Source of the DNA: Marinagarivorans sp.
Lineage (GTDB): Bacteria > Pseudomonadota > Gammaproteobacteria > Pseudomonadales > Cellvibrionaceae
Length of the DNA: 54,283 bases
Direction of reading: 5' to 3'
Assembly (NCBI GenBank): GCA_028281865.1
Contig: JANQJB010000012.1
Span: 1-54,283 of the forward strand
The notes beneath the pieces are model-generated. The model was not told where the DNA came from. It made no database searches and was given only the letters and a program-made list of their open reading frames with translations. A program made the translations under genes and the position numbers. Shown in pieces: positions 27,990-37,404 of the stretch; the stretch's first letter is position 1; each line of letters opens with the position of its first letter.

Positions 27990-30544
27990 TCACCCTCCCA
28001 AACGGCGCGAACCAATTGTTGTGGCCCAACACGGTGATCAAAATATTTATCGCTAATTTCTAATGCGATGTCGGAAACTAAATGCGCGAGGCGACTTAAC
28101 ATTTGATCCAATTCAGCGCGCTTACCCGACTCGTCATCAGCGGAAGTTAAATCGACAAGGCGTTTTAAGCGCAACGTTGTGATCGCTTCCAACGCAGCGC
28201 GTTGTTCAGATTGTAATTCACGACTGTCAACACCCAAATGCGGCAATTCGTTAATATGGTTTTGTAACTGCTGTAATTGATATATTAATGATCGCGGATT
28301 ACTGCAATCAATCATCATTAATTCCAGCGCCTGCGCCATTTCAATTCGTCCACGGTAACGCCTCCGGTAGGTAATTAATACCTCAAGCGTTAAGAATACC
28401 GCTTGCAATAACGACTCTTCTTCCTCGTCGGGCAATTCTTCAATTAATAGACTGCGCGTTAGTGTCGTGAATTGAAGAGCGCGTTCGATACGCCGACCAA
28501 TTTCCATAAAACGCCAGCCAACACCGCGAATCATACTTTCTTGCGCCAACCCCGCTAATGCCATTAATGCAGTCACGAGCGGATCGAGTGCCTCTTCCGG
28601 TGCGGCCACCAAGCCCAAACCTAAGGCCTGATCAAGGCCTTCATTCGCATCGCGAATATCATTGATAACACGCAAAGTATCAGAAGATAGTAATTCCTTC
28701 GACTCCTCCGCGCTCGCAAGCATCGAATTTAAACATGACTTCACGCTCCCAGGACGACCGGGATCAAGCACAACTGCAAGTAACTCCTCGTCGGGCTTAT
28801 CAAACAATTCATCTGCCGCACCTTTAAAGCCCGGAAGCGTATCGGTAATTTCTGTCAGCGCGACTAATAGTTTATTGCGACAAACTGCAGGCGTACGCTC
28901 CACACCGTTAACAACAACAAACACCGTGCGCAATAAGCGTAAGGCAGACTCAGCGCGTTCAGCATAACGCCCCATCCAGAATAAATTTTCGACAACCCGA
29001 CTCGGTAAACTAGCTTGCTGAGCAAAGCGAAACTGCCCCTTGTTATCAACAAAAGGACTCGGTTTAACAAGTTGCGGTTCAGAAGCAACAACCCAGGTAT
29101 CTTTACTGGTAGAGCCGACTTGATTACTAATAACTGCGCTACCCTTATTTAATCCCACGCGCGTTAAGCCGCCCGGCATGATGTTGTAAGATTTATCATT
29201 TGCCACCGCAAAACTGCGCAAAATAGTCGGCCTTAGCGTGATCTCATTATTAATAATCGTTGGAATATCGGCAGGCACAATATAGTCTTGCGCAACATAG
29301 CGAAGCGGAAACATATTTATTTTTTTAAGCAATTCAGCTCGCGCACTTTTTGATAATTCCGCGCCGATTTGCGAACTTTCGCCAGCGCCACGAAATACCG
29401 GTTTTACGACCAAATTTTGAATATTGTGTTTGATAAACTTTAAATCTTCGCTGTCACCAGCCCAATAAGTTTTAACCGAATTTAAACGCAAGTCTCTTCC
29501 CAATAAACGCCGACTAATTTGCGGAAGATATTTTAAAAACACAGGATTTTCTATCACTCCCGAGCCAAGCGGATTGGCAACAGCAACGCGACCTGCGCGA
29601 ATTACACTTAGTAGGCCTGGCACGCCTAATTGCGAATCACTTTTTAACTCCAGCGGATCGCAAAACCAATCGTCGACCCGACGTAAAATAACGTCGACCC
29701 GGCTAAGCCCTTCAAGTGATTTCATCCACACAAAACCGTTGCGCACAATTAAATCGCCGCTTTGCACAAGCTCAAAGCCTAAATAATTTGCTAGATAAGC
29801 GTGTTCAAAATAGGTTTCGTTATGGGCGCCTGGAGTCAAAACGACAATGCGAGGCTCATCCGTGTGAGGAACTAGAGTCGCTAACTTCGAGCGCAAGCGC
29901 TGAAAAAAATGCGATAGCCGATGCACATGACTGTCACGAAACAAGCTCGGCAACACACGCGACATAACAGTCCGGTTTTCCAACGCGTAACCGGCACCGC
30001 TCGGCGCCTGAGTGCGATCTGTCAACACGCACATTTCGCCCGAGGTGCTCTGCACCATATCAACAGCATGCACGATCAACTCGTGTTCGCCATGCAATTG
30101 AATGCCATGACACGCGCGCAAAAATCCGCGATGACTGAACAGCACTTCGGGCGGAATAACCCCGCTACGGACCAGATCATTGGCACCATAAATATCCCGC
30201 AGCAGTAAATTAAATAATTCCGCACGTTCAAGTAAGCCCGCTTCAATACCGGCCCACTCATCGCTCGGAATTACCGCCGGCATTAAGTCTAAATCCCAAG
30301 ACCGACCCGCGCTTTCTTGAATCGAATAATCGTTGTAAGTCGCACCATCATCACGCAAGATACGACGCATCTTTTCGATCCGATCCGCGCGCCCCTTAGC
30401 ACCCAGCGAGCCCATCCCATTGAGCACGTACTCCCAATGCTCGCCAAGACCAAGCGATTTTATCGCGTCAGCATTAATTGGCGTTTGGGCCTGAACTTGC
30501 GTTTGGCCTTGAGCCTGAATCTGGCTTGGATTTTTTGGGGACAT
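27986..30544 (-). CDS. Circularly permuted ATP-grasp / alpha-E fusion protein
   Basis: About 852 aa. The N-terminal two thirds (to about residue 480) is a circularly permuted ATP-grasp ligase (COG2308; motifs GFLRACHGIQLHGEHELIVHAVD, VVLTPGAHNETYFEHAYLANY, VDVILRRVDDWFCDPLELK, LGSGVIENP). The C-terminal part (about 500-810) is an alpha-E domain (COG2307; SRVVENLFWMGRYAERAESALRLLRTV; GWRFMEIGRRIERALQF). The same two modules are separate genes at 34571-36957. Predicted to ligate amino acids or peptides. The ATG at 30544 is chosen; the longer TTG form adds 20 residues. It overlaps the transglutaminase start. Confidence 0.9.
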   Translation of the reverse strand: MSPKNPSQIQAQGQTQVQAQTPINADAIKSLGLGEHWEYVLNGMGSLGAKGRADRIEKMRRILRDDGATYNDYSIQESAGRSWDLDLMPAVIPSDEWAGIEAGLLERAELFNLLLRDIYGANDLVRSGVIPPEVLFSHRGFLRACHGIQLHGEHELIVHAVDMVQSTSGEMCVLTDRTQAPSGAGYALENRTVMSRVLPSLFRDSHVHRLSHFFQRLRSKLATLVPHTDEPRIVVLTPGAHNETYFEHAYLANYLGFELVQSGDLIVRNGFVWMKSLEGLSRVDVILRRVDDWFCDPLELKSDSQLGVPGLLSVIRAGRVAVANPLGSGVIENPVFLKYLPQISRRLLGRDLRLNSVKTYWAGDSEDLKFIKHNIQNLVVKPVFRGAGESSQIGAELSKSARAELLKKINMFPLRYVAQDYIVPADIPTIINNEITLRPTILRSFAVANDKSYNIMPGGLTRVGLNKGSAVISNQVGSTSKDTWVVASEPQLVKPSPFVDNKGQFRFAQQASLPSRVVENLFWMGRYAERAESALRLLRTVFVVVNGVERTPAVCRNKLLVALTEITDTLPGFKGAADELFDKPDEELLAVVLDPGRPGSVKSCLNSMLASAEESKELLSSDTLRVINDIRDANEGLDQALGLGLVAAPEEALDPLVTALMALAGLAQESMIRGVGWRFMEIGRRIERALQFTTLTRSLLIEELPDEEEESLLQAVFLTLEVLITYRRRYRGRIEMAQALELMMIDCSNPRSLIYQLQQLQNHINELPHLGVDSRELQSEQRAALEAITTLRLKRLVDLTSADDESGKRAELDQMLSRLAHLVSDIALEISDKYFDHRVGPQQLVRAVWEGE

Positions 30545-30678
30545 ACTCAATAGGATAGGACGAATTTGGCGTGAAACGTTACCCGGATTTTCAACCACCT
30601 GCAATGCTTCTAATGCGCTTCGGCGAATCAGTGGTCAAAATATCACTCTGACCCACAAATGCTCAAATGTGGCACGGA

Positions 30679-30790
30679 GTTCAGTTGCAGCGGCAGGCGT
30701 TCAGGGGCTGTGAAAATCGTGGACGATTTTGACAGAGTCCCCAGGGAGGGGTTTCCGACGCCCCCTGAACGCCTCCCGCTGAAACTGAAC
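30679..30790. repeat. Long palindromic intergenic element A
   Basis: Imperfect terminal inverted repeat of about 30 bases (30679-30708 with 30760-30790; two mismatches and one extra G), with nested hairpins inside: AAAATCGT-GG-ACGATTTT (30713-30730) and CCCC/GGGG around 30739-30751. It fills the gap between two genes of the ATP-grasp cluster. It has the nested architecture of elements B and D. Confidence 0.75.
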
Positions 30791-30847
30791 GGACCTTGAA
30801 GTCACATCCAAACTTCCCAGCTCAACGCTTAAACAGCCTAAGAGCAA

Positions 30848-33800
30848 TCAAGAACCAAAACGCCGCAAATCCAAAGTATGAGGATATTCTGCGGCTGACT
30901 CCTCCGGCGGCGCTGCAATCGGCCGCGACCCATGCGTCGTGACAGAGCGCTTCGCATCTGTCCACGGCCTAGGGGTATAGGGCCCCTGCGTATGACCCAT
31001 CGGGAAAAAGCGATTCACACGACGCGACTCCGCCTCATAGGCATTTACCGGGAAAACATCATAGCTACGCCCACCCGGGTGAGAAACATGATAGGTGCAC
31101 CCCCCAACAGAGCGCCCATTCCAAGTATCGACCACATCAAAAACCAAAGGCGTATGAACACCAATCGTCGGATGCAAAGCCGAGGGCGGTTGCCAAGCGC
31201 GATAGCGCACACCACCGACAAATTCACCGTGCTTACCAGTCGCCTGCATCGGTATGCGCCGACCGTTGCAAACAACAATATAGCGACTGTCCGTCGCACC
31301 GGACAAACTAACCTGCAAGCGCTCCACTGACGAGTCAACGTAGCGAGCCGTACCAAAACTGCCCACCTCCTCGCCCAACACATGCCAGGGCTCAATCGCC
31401 CAGCGCAACGATAACGTCATATCACCAACTTGCACGTCGCCGTAATGAGGAAAGCGAAACTCTTCAAATGGTGCGAGCCACGCAAGATCAAAATTAAAGC
31501 CGTGCTCATTAAGGTCTTCAACAACGTCTTTGATATCTTGCCAAATATAATGGGGCAACATAAAACGGTCGTGCAATAACGTACCCCAACGCACCAATGG
31601 TTTTTTATATGAAGCCTGCCAAAAGCGCGCGATTAAACAGCGAATTAACAACGTTTGCACCAACGCCATATGCGCGTGCGGCGGCATTTCAAAACCGCGT
31701 AATTCTAAAATTCCAAGGCGCCCGGAGGCACTACCGGGAGCATAAAGTTTGTCGATACAAAATTCTGCACGATGCGTATTACCGGTAATATCAATTAACA
31801 AGTTACGAAAAAGACGGTCGACCAACCACGGTTGATCACAAAGCCCATCCGGCATTTCCGCAAAAGCGACTTCCAATTCATATAATATTTCATCACGCCC
31901 TTCATCTACACGAGGCGCTTGCGAAGTTGGGCCAATAAACATGCCGGAAAATAAGTACGATAAACTTGGATGATGTTGCCAATAAGTCACCATACTACGC
32001 AATAAATCGGGCCGTCGTAGTATTGGACTGTCAGCTGGCGTTGCGCCGCCCATCGTCACGTGATTGCCACCACCAGTCCCAGTATGGCGCCCATCGAGCA
32101 TAAATTTTTCTGTACCCAGACGACTGAAATGCGCTTCTTCATAGAGCGCGGTAGTGGTCTTAACTAATTCGCGCCAATTATTAGAAGGGTGTACATTCAC
32201 CTCAATAACACCTGGGTCGGGTGTTACCAATAATTTAACTACGCGAGGATCTCGCGGAGGTTCATAACCTTCAATCACAACCGGCATATTTAAATCAACC
32301 GCCGTTTGTTCAATGCACGCGAGTAAGTTAACGTAGTGCTCTAAATGATGTAGCGGCGGCATAAAAATATAGAGCCGCCCGTCACGTGGTTCGATACATA
32401 AAGCAGTGCGCAATACTTCCCATGTTTCTTTTATTGTATGCGCTTCTGTTTTTTTATTTTTTGCTTTTTCTGATTTTGAGCTTGTCGAAATTTGTGGGGC
32501 GATAGTTTGCGTAATAGCAGGTGTATATTGAACCTGAATATCCTCGTGACGCGGCAAAGCCTCACGCTCGACAAAAGGATCGGGTTCGATTTCTTCTTCG
32601 CGCAGTGTTTCCTCGGTTAACGGAAGTCCACCTAAAGGAAGCCTCAAGCCTAACGGTGAATCACCAGGAATCGACACGATACGCTCACGCTGCATTTGCC
32701 AGCGACTGCTCGCCCAACGTCCTGAGGAAAAATTCCACGTCAACGGCAATACATAACCTGTAGCGACATCTACTCCTCGTTCCAGTAATAATGCCAGACG
32801 TTTGCGATCGAGTTTATTTTTTGTTGCCGCAATCGTTAATTCTTCGTTTATCGGCAAATTTTGTTCTTCGAGCAAATAATGCAAAGCATCTTCATAAACC
32901 GGCTGACAAAACTCTGAATCAAATGCTAAGCGCTCCGCTAAACGGTGAATAAATTTTTCCGCATCATCGATTGTAAATTTATAGTCTTTATCAAAGTGCG
33001 CCAAAGCATTGGGTTCTTTCCACAAAGGCTCACCATCTTTACGCCAAAATAGTCCCAAGGCCCAACGCGGAATCTCTTCACCGGGATACCATTTTCCCTG
33101 ACCGTAATGCAACAAACCGTTCGGTGCAAAACGCTTGCGTAAACGAAACAATAAATCTTTGGCCAATTCAAGTTTATGCTCACCCAATGCCTCTGTATTC
33201 CACTGCGCAGACTCCATATCGTCAATCGAAACAAATGTCGGTTCACCACCCATGGTTAAGCGCACATCATTCTCCGCTAGTACCTTATCAACCTTGTCAC
33301 CAAGTGTTTGAATTTCTTCCCAAGCTTCTTCAGTATAAGGTTTGGTAACGCGCGGATCTTCGTGAACGCGAGTAACAGTATTGGAAAAATCAAATTCGGC
33401 TTCGCATTCGTCGGTAAAGCCAGTAATAGGCGCTGCGGAAACAGGGTCGGGCGCACACGCAAGTGGAATATGACCTTCTCCAGCAAATAGGCCTGAAGTT
33501 GGATCTAATCCAACCCAACCGGCGCCTGGCAAATATACTTCGCACCAGGCGTGCAAATCGGTAAAATCTTCTTCTGCACCCGAGGGTCCATCAAGTGATT
33601 TAACATCGGGTTTTAATTGCACGAGATAGCCTGAAGCAAAGCGCGTTGCCAAACCCAAGCGACGTAATATTTGCGCTAATAACCAAGCGGAATCACGACA
33701 TGAACCTTTCGCTTTAACCAAGGTTTCTTCAGGTGTCTGTACGCCTGGTTCCATGCGAATTAAATATTCTGTGTGCTGTTGCACCAGCTGGTTTACGCCG

Positions 33801-34237
33801 ACAAGAAAATCTATTGTTCGCTGTTTTTTTGTTTCAACTTTTTTTAGAAAGCTTTCAAATTCCGGCCCTGTTTTACATAGCTCCAAATATGGTGCTAATT
33901 CTTTATAACTTTGTTCATCGTATTCAAATGGAAAATCCTCTGCTTCATCTTCTAAGAAAAAATCGAAGGGGTTTATTACCGTCATATCGGCGATAACTTC
34001 CACTTCAATCGCAAGTTTTTTCGTTTTTTCTGGGAACACTAAACGTGCAAGAAAATTGCCAAAGGCATCTTGTTGCCAATTAATAAAATGTTCTTCTGGT
34101 TGGACTTTTAAACTGTAAGCTTTTATAGGCGTGCGAGAATGTGGTGCCGGTCGCAGGCGAACGATATGGGGCGACAACGTAACATGACGATCAAAAGTGT
34201 AATAGGTATTGTGTCGAATGGCGACGCGGATGGTCAT
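30848..34237 (-). CDS. Transglutaminase / DUF2126 protein
   Basis: 1129-aa protein with an N-terminal bacterial transglutaminase module (beta domain 1-90; triad Cys180 in KGSCRDSAWLLAQILR, His229 in DLHAWCEVYLPGAGWVGLD, Asp245) and a long C-terminal DUF2126 region (COG4196; about 330-1100, including MGGEPTFVSIDD, GRHTGTGGGNHVTMGG, ELRGFEMPPHAHM). The linker near 600-640 is charged and variable. The family travels with ATP-grasp and alpha-E proteins. ATG at 34237 with AGAGG before it; the open frame runs on upstream through palindromic element B and that extension is not believed. Confidence 0.9.
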   Translation of the reverse strand: MTIRVAIRHNTYYTFDRHVTLSPHIVRLRPAPHSRTPIKAYSLKVQPEEHFINWQQDAFGNFLARLVFPEKTKKLAIEVEVIADMTVINPFDFFLEDEAEDFPFEYDEQSYKELAPYLELCKTGPEFESFLKKVETKKQRTIDFLVGVNQLVQQHTEYLIRMEPGVQTPEETLVKAKGSCRDSAWLLAQILRRLGLATRFASGYLVQLKPDVKSLDGPSGAEEDFTDLHAWCEVYLPGAGWVGLDPTSGLFAGEGHIPLACAPDPVSAAPITGFTDECEAEFDFSNTVTRVHEDPRVTKPYTEEAWEEIQTLGDKVDKVLAENDVRLTMGGEPTFVSIDDMESAQWNTEALGEHKLELAKDLLFRLRKRFAPNGLLHYGQGKWYPGEEIPRWALGLFWRKDGEPLWKEPNALAHFDKDYKFTIDDAEKFIHRLAERLAFDSEFCQPVYEDALHYLLEEQNLPINEELTIAATKNKLDRKRLALLLERGVDVATGYVLPLTWNFSSGRWASSRWQMQRERIVSIPGDSPLGLRLPLGGLPLTEETLREEEIEPDPFVEREALPRHEDIQVQYTPAITQTIAPQISTSSKSEKAKNKKTEAHTIKETWEVLRTALCIEPRDGRLYIFMPPLHHLEHYVNLLACIEQTAVDLNMPVVIEGYEPPRDPRVVKLLVTPDPGVIEVNVHPSNNWRELVKTTTALYEEAHFSRLGTEKFMLDGRHTGTGGGNHVTMGGATPADSPILRRPDLLRSMVTYWQHHPSLSYLFSGMFIGPTSQAPRVDEGRDEILYELEVAFAEMPDGLCDQPWLVDRLFRNLLIDITGNTHRAEFCIDKLYAPGSASGRLGILELRGFEMPPHAHMALVQTLLIRCLIARFWQASYKKPLVRWGTLLHDRFMLPHYIWQDIKDVVEDLNEHGFNFDLAWLAPFEEFRFPHYGDVQVGDMTLSLRWAIEPWHVLGEEVGSFGTARYVDSSVERLQVSLSGATDSRYIVVCNGRRIPMQATGKHGEFVGGVRYRAWQPPSALHPTIGVHTPLVFDVVDTWNGRSVGGCTYHVSHPGGRSYDVFPVNAYEAESRRVNRFFPMGHTQGPYTPRPWTDAKRSVTTHGSRPIAAPPEESAAEYPHTLDLRRFGS

Positions 34238-34281
34238 GGTATGCCTCTTTAGCGGGGGGATGACTTCTTTGTAGATAGACC

Positions 34282-34392
34282 GCTGCGGAGTTCCGGAGGA
34301 GTTTGGGAGAACGCCGTATATACGTCCATGTAGGCTCCGTCGCCGACATCCTGTCGGCCACGCTCCCCCAAACTCCTCCGGAACTCCGCAGC
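34282..34392. repeat. Long palindromic intergenic element B
   Basis: Terminal inverted repeat with 26 perfectly paired bases (34282-34307 with 34367-34392), enclosing the palindrome CGTATATACG (34315-34324) and a hairpin GCCGACA-TCC-TGTCGGC (34342-34358), joined by the word CCATGTAGGCTCCG. It directly precedes the leader of the transglutaminase/DUF2126 gene. Confidence 0.8.
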
Positions 34393-34441
34393 TATGTGCC
34401 AACTAATAAAAATCACTTATTATAAATCTCGCTCGATAAGA

Positions 34442-34546
34442 GTTTGGGGTTGGGTAAGTAAAAATAAAACCCTCAAGTCAGGGAGACTTGAGGGAGCCCC
34501 ACGGACGGGTTTATGTGTTTTTATTTTTACTTACCCAACCCCAAAC
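34442..34546. repeat. Long palindromic intergenic element D
   Basis: Perfect 28-base terminal inverted repeat (34442-34469 with 34519-34546; arms begin GTTTGGGGTTGGGTAAG) with a nested perfect 9-bp hairpin CCCTCAAGT/ACTTGAGGG (34470-34494). The A/T-rich inner ends could also act as a terminator. It lies 50 bases from element B, just downstream of the alpha-E gene. Confidence 0.8.
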
Positions 34547-34570
34547 GGATTAAACAGTCAAAACCTAATA

Positions 34571-35500
34571 TTACCCGTTAAACCAATTCTCACTAATTTT
34601 CTCGTGAATATTACCCAGCTTTATCTGCAAATCGTTTAAATAATCGCGAAATTCAGAACCCAAATTATCGTAATCAACTTTTTTAAAAACTTTTCTCCCA
34701 ATGCTTTCTAACAAATTGACAACAACATCAGCAGAAGGCAATTTTTCAGTAGAGTCAGCAATGGCAACTAAGCAATGTTTAATTGTTCTCGGATATTGCG
34801 GGTCTTCGAGTAAATAGCATGCTACATCGCGACCACGCACTGGCTTGCGCAACACACGTCGATATGACTGGTCAGCATCTAACGAACGCAACACATTTCC
34901 CCAAATAATCTGCCGAGCATTAACCGCCGCTTCATCATCACTCAAGGTGCTCACGGCCGAAGCGCCCGCATCTAAAATACGCGTTGTCATATCTGCGCGT
35001 TCTAAGTTACGCCCTAGCCGCATAAAATCCCAAGCAGCGTCATGGTTCATTGTGCCGTACAATAGCCCATTTAACTGTTGGCAACCGCGAATAATGCCGT
35101 CCAAAAATTCATGACGTTCTTTACGATTAATACCCTGGTTTAAATTCTCAGAAACAAATAAACTTAACTCATTAACAACTTCCCAGCTTTCAGACGGCAC
35201 AACATCGCGGGTAGTGCGAATATTTTCTCTCACCAGTTGTAATGACGAGACAACTGAAATCGGATTATTTTGATCGCCAAGGATAAATTTAACTACGTTA
35301 CGTTCATCACGATTTTTATAGCGCTCGTTGAATTGAGTTTCAACGCTGTTAAGTACGACCAGGTTATACCATCCGAGGTTGACATCTTTTGGCATGTCGA
35401 GCAACAAGCTCGCATAAATTTTTACCAAACGGGCTGTATTTTCAACACGTTCTATATACCGCGCAGTCCAATAAACACGCTCGGCCACTTTTGACAACAT
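34571..35500 (-). CDS. Alpha-E domain protein (DUF403)
   Basis: 309-aa all-helical protein (COG2307). The N-terminus MLSKVAERVYWTARYIERVENTARLVKIY is the family signature; further conserved parts are NRKERHEFLDGIIRGCQQLNGLLYG and WDFMRLGRNLERADMTTRILD. In the literature on amidoligases (Iyer and colleagues) this domain is the constant partner of circularly permuted ATP-grasp ligases. Its ATG overlaps the ligase stop (TAATG). Biochemical role unknown. Confidence 0.92.
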   Translation of the reverse strand: MLSKVAERVYWTARYIERVENTARLVKIYASLLLDMPKDVNLGWYNLVVLNSVETQFNERYKNRDERNVVKFILGDQNNPISVVSSLQLVRENIRTTRDVVPSESWEVVNELSLFVSENLNQGINRKERHEFLDGIIRGCQQLNGLLYGTMNHDAAWDFMRLGRNLERADMTTRILDAGASAVSTLSDDEAAVNARQIIWGNVLRSLDADQSYRRVLRKPVRGRDVACYLLEDPQYPRTIKHCLVAIADSTEKLPSADVVVNLLESIGRKVFKKVDYDNLGSEFRDYLNDLQIKLGNIHEKISENWFNG

Positions 35501-36957
35501 TAAAGCTTCATCTCCGTATCAACAATCCACGTATCCTTGCTACCTCCCCCCTGTGAGGAATTAACAACCAACGAGCCGCGTTTCATTGCTACACGTGTTA
35601 AACCACCGGTGGTGACGTAGGTTTTGTCAGACTGCAAAATAAAAGGCCGCAAATCTAAATGTCTCGGTTCAAGTTGATTGTTTTCAACCAAGGTTGGCGC
35701 TGTCGATAGCGCGAGGGTTGGTTGCGCAATATAATTTCGCGGGTTGGCTTTAATTAACTCGGCAAATTCACTGCGCTCTTTTTTTGTTGACTGCGGACCA
35801 ATTAGCATGCCATAGCCACCCGACTCATTAGCCGGTTTTATCACAAGTTTTTCAAGATTTGCGAGCACATATTCACGCTGCTTATCATCAAAACATAAGT
35901 ACGTTTCAACGTTGTTAACAATCGGGTCTTCGTCTAAATAATATTTTATGATTTGCGGTACAAATGCATACACAACCTTATCATCAGCCACACCGGCCCC
36001 AGGAGCATTCGCAAGTGCAACGTTGCCTGCACGCCACGCGCGGATTAATCCGCGTACCCCGAGAGCTGAATCTGGATTAAATACTTCTGGATCTAAAAAC
36101 AAGTCGTCAATTCGACGATAGATAACATCAACGCGCTCTAAACCAGAGATGGTTTTCATGTAAACGCAGTCATCGCTTTGGACAATTAAATCGCTACCTT
36201 CGACGAGTTCAGCACCCATTTGCTGGGCTAAATAAGCGTGCTCAAAATAAGCAGAATTATAAATACCCGGTGTAAGCACAACGATGACCGGCTCTTTCTG
36301 CTTACGCGGCGAAAGAGCTGCTAGAGTGTCAAAAAGTTTGGCTGGATAATCATCGATGGGCTCGATGTAAACTTTTTCATAGACGTCCGCGAGTACGCGT
36401 TTTGTGATTGCGCGGTTTTCAAGCATATAGGCAACGCCGGACGGAACCCGCAGGTTATCTTCGAGCACATAAAATTCACCGTCTTTATCGCGCACCAAAT
36501 CGGTGCCACATATATGTGCCCAGACACCGAAGCGGGGCGATATGCCTACGCACTCCGGACGAAAGTTTTTTGATTGTTCAAGAATATAACGGGGGATAAT
36601 GCCGTCTTTGATAATACTTTGATCGTAATACAGGTCGTCAATAAATAAATTTAACGCATGTAAGCGCTGTTTAAGCCCTTTTGCCGTGAGGTCCCAGTGT
36701 TTTTTACTAATCACTCGGGGGATAATATCAAACGGCCAAGCGCGATCGATATTTCCGCCTTCTGTATAGACAGTAAAGGTCACGCCCATTTCTTTGACGG
36801 TTGAATCAGCAGCAATTCGACGCTGTTCAATTTCCTCATCACTGAGCGAGCGCAAATGTGAGACCAAACTTCTCGCTGGCTTTCGCGCATTTCCAGGGCT
36901 GCTCATCAGCTCATCGTAGAAATCACTTGCAGCGTAATTGCCCCAGTCAATTGTCAT
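35500..36957 (-). CDS. Circularly permuted ATP-grasp protein (DUF404/DUF407)
   Basis: 485-aa predicted peptide ligase (COG2308). Recognisable blocks: GVWAHICGTDLVRDKDGEFY with VLEDNLRVPSGVAYMLENR, VVLTPGIYNSAYFEHAYLAQ, MKTISGLERVDVIYRRIDD, LANAPGAGVADDKVVY, ETYLCFDD and VIKPANESGGYGM. The N-terminal block order marks the permuted form. First gene of the cluster, translationally coupled to alpha-E. ATG at 36957 chosen over a TTG nine bases earlier. Substrates unknown; amide-bond formation is inference from the family. Confidence 0.92.
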   Translation of the reverse strand: MTIDWGNYAASDFYDELMSSPGNARKPARSLVSHLRSLSDEEIEQRRIAADSTVKEMGVTFTVYTEGGNIDRAWPFDIIPRVISKKHWDLTAKGLKQRLHALNLFIDDLYYDQSIIKDGIIPRYILEQSKNFRPECVGISPRFGVWAHICGTDLVRDKDGEFYVLEDNLRVPSGVAYMLENRAITKRVLADVYEKVYIEPIDDYPAKLFDTLAALSPRKQKEPVIVVLTPGIYNSAYFEHAYLAQQMGAELVEGSDLIVQSDDCVYMKTISGLERVDVIYRRIDDLFLDPEVFNPDSALGVRGLIRAWRAGNVALANAPGAGVADDKVVYAFVPQIIKYYLDEDPIVNNVETYLCFDDKQREYVLANLEKLVIKPANESGGYGMLIGPQSTKKERSEFAELIKANPRNYIAQPTLALSTAPTLVENNQLEPRHLDLRPFILQSDKTYVTTGGLTRVAMKRGSLVVNSSQGGGSKDTWIVDTEMKL

Positions 36958-37404
36958 GTTGATCAACGGTATTTCGGATTAGATAGTTAAGTGGCAATCA
37001 TAATCCATACCAGTTTTACAATGCGAGGGAAATTAGCGGCTTGCCATTTATTTTTAAAGAGTAGTTTTCGAATATTTAATTTCATCAGTCGAATAGCGGA
37101 AAGACTCTCCAGACTCAAACTTTACATGGACGAGAAGGGCTAAGGATTCTTCTCGTGATCCAAGTTCAAGAAGCGACGCGGTGAAGGCTATCCGCATAAA
37201 AAAGGAGGATAAACAATACACTACCAACATCATTATTCCTTTTAATTACAATCACTTAAAGCAAAATTCAGGATTTCGTCTAGCAAACAAATCTCTTCTA
37301 CCACCATTCATTTGACTCAACTACACAGCCCACCTTATACTAATACGAATCATTATCATTTGTATTACCAAAATCAAAACTTCTTGACTTGAGGAATATC
37401 ACTT
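36958..37404. promoter_or_regulatory. Divergent promoter region, ATP-grasp cluster / heme operon
   Basis: A 447-base gap between divergent operons. It holds a hairpin ACGAGAAG / CTTCTCGT (37130-37137, 37149-37156), a strong but orphan AAGGAGG near 37202 with no start codon at a usable distance, and the Fur-type box listed separately. No small gene could be supported. Confidence 0.45.
37342..37366. promoter_or_regulatory. Fur box
   Basis: A 25-base palindrome with arms AATACGAAT and ATTTGTATT around CATTATC, containing the core AATGATAATGATT on the minus strand, an excellent match to the Fur consensus built of GATAAT/ATTATC hexamers. It is 38 bases before the first gene of the heme operon, where bound Fe-Fur would block transcription. 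Confidence 0.85.

Noticed and set aside
34238-34402. N-terminal extension of the transglutaminase/DUF2126 protein
   Set aside because: The extra 55 codons are the translation of palindromic element B; the ATG at 34237 has a ribosome binding site and matches the family start.
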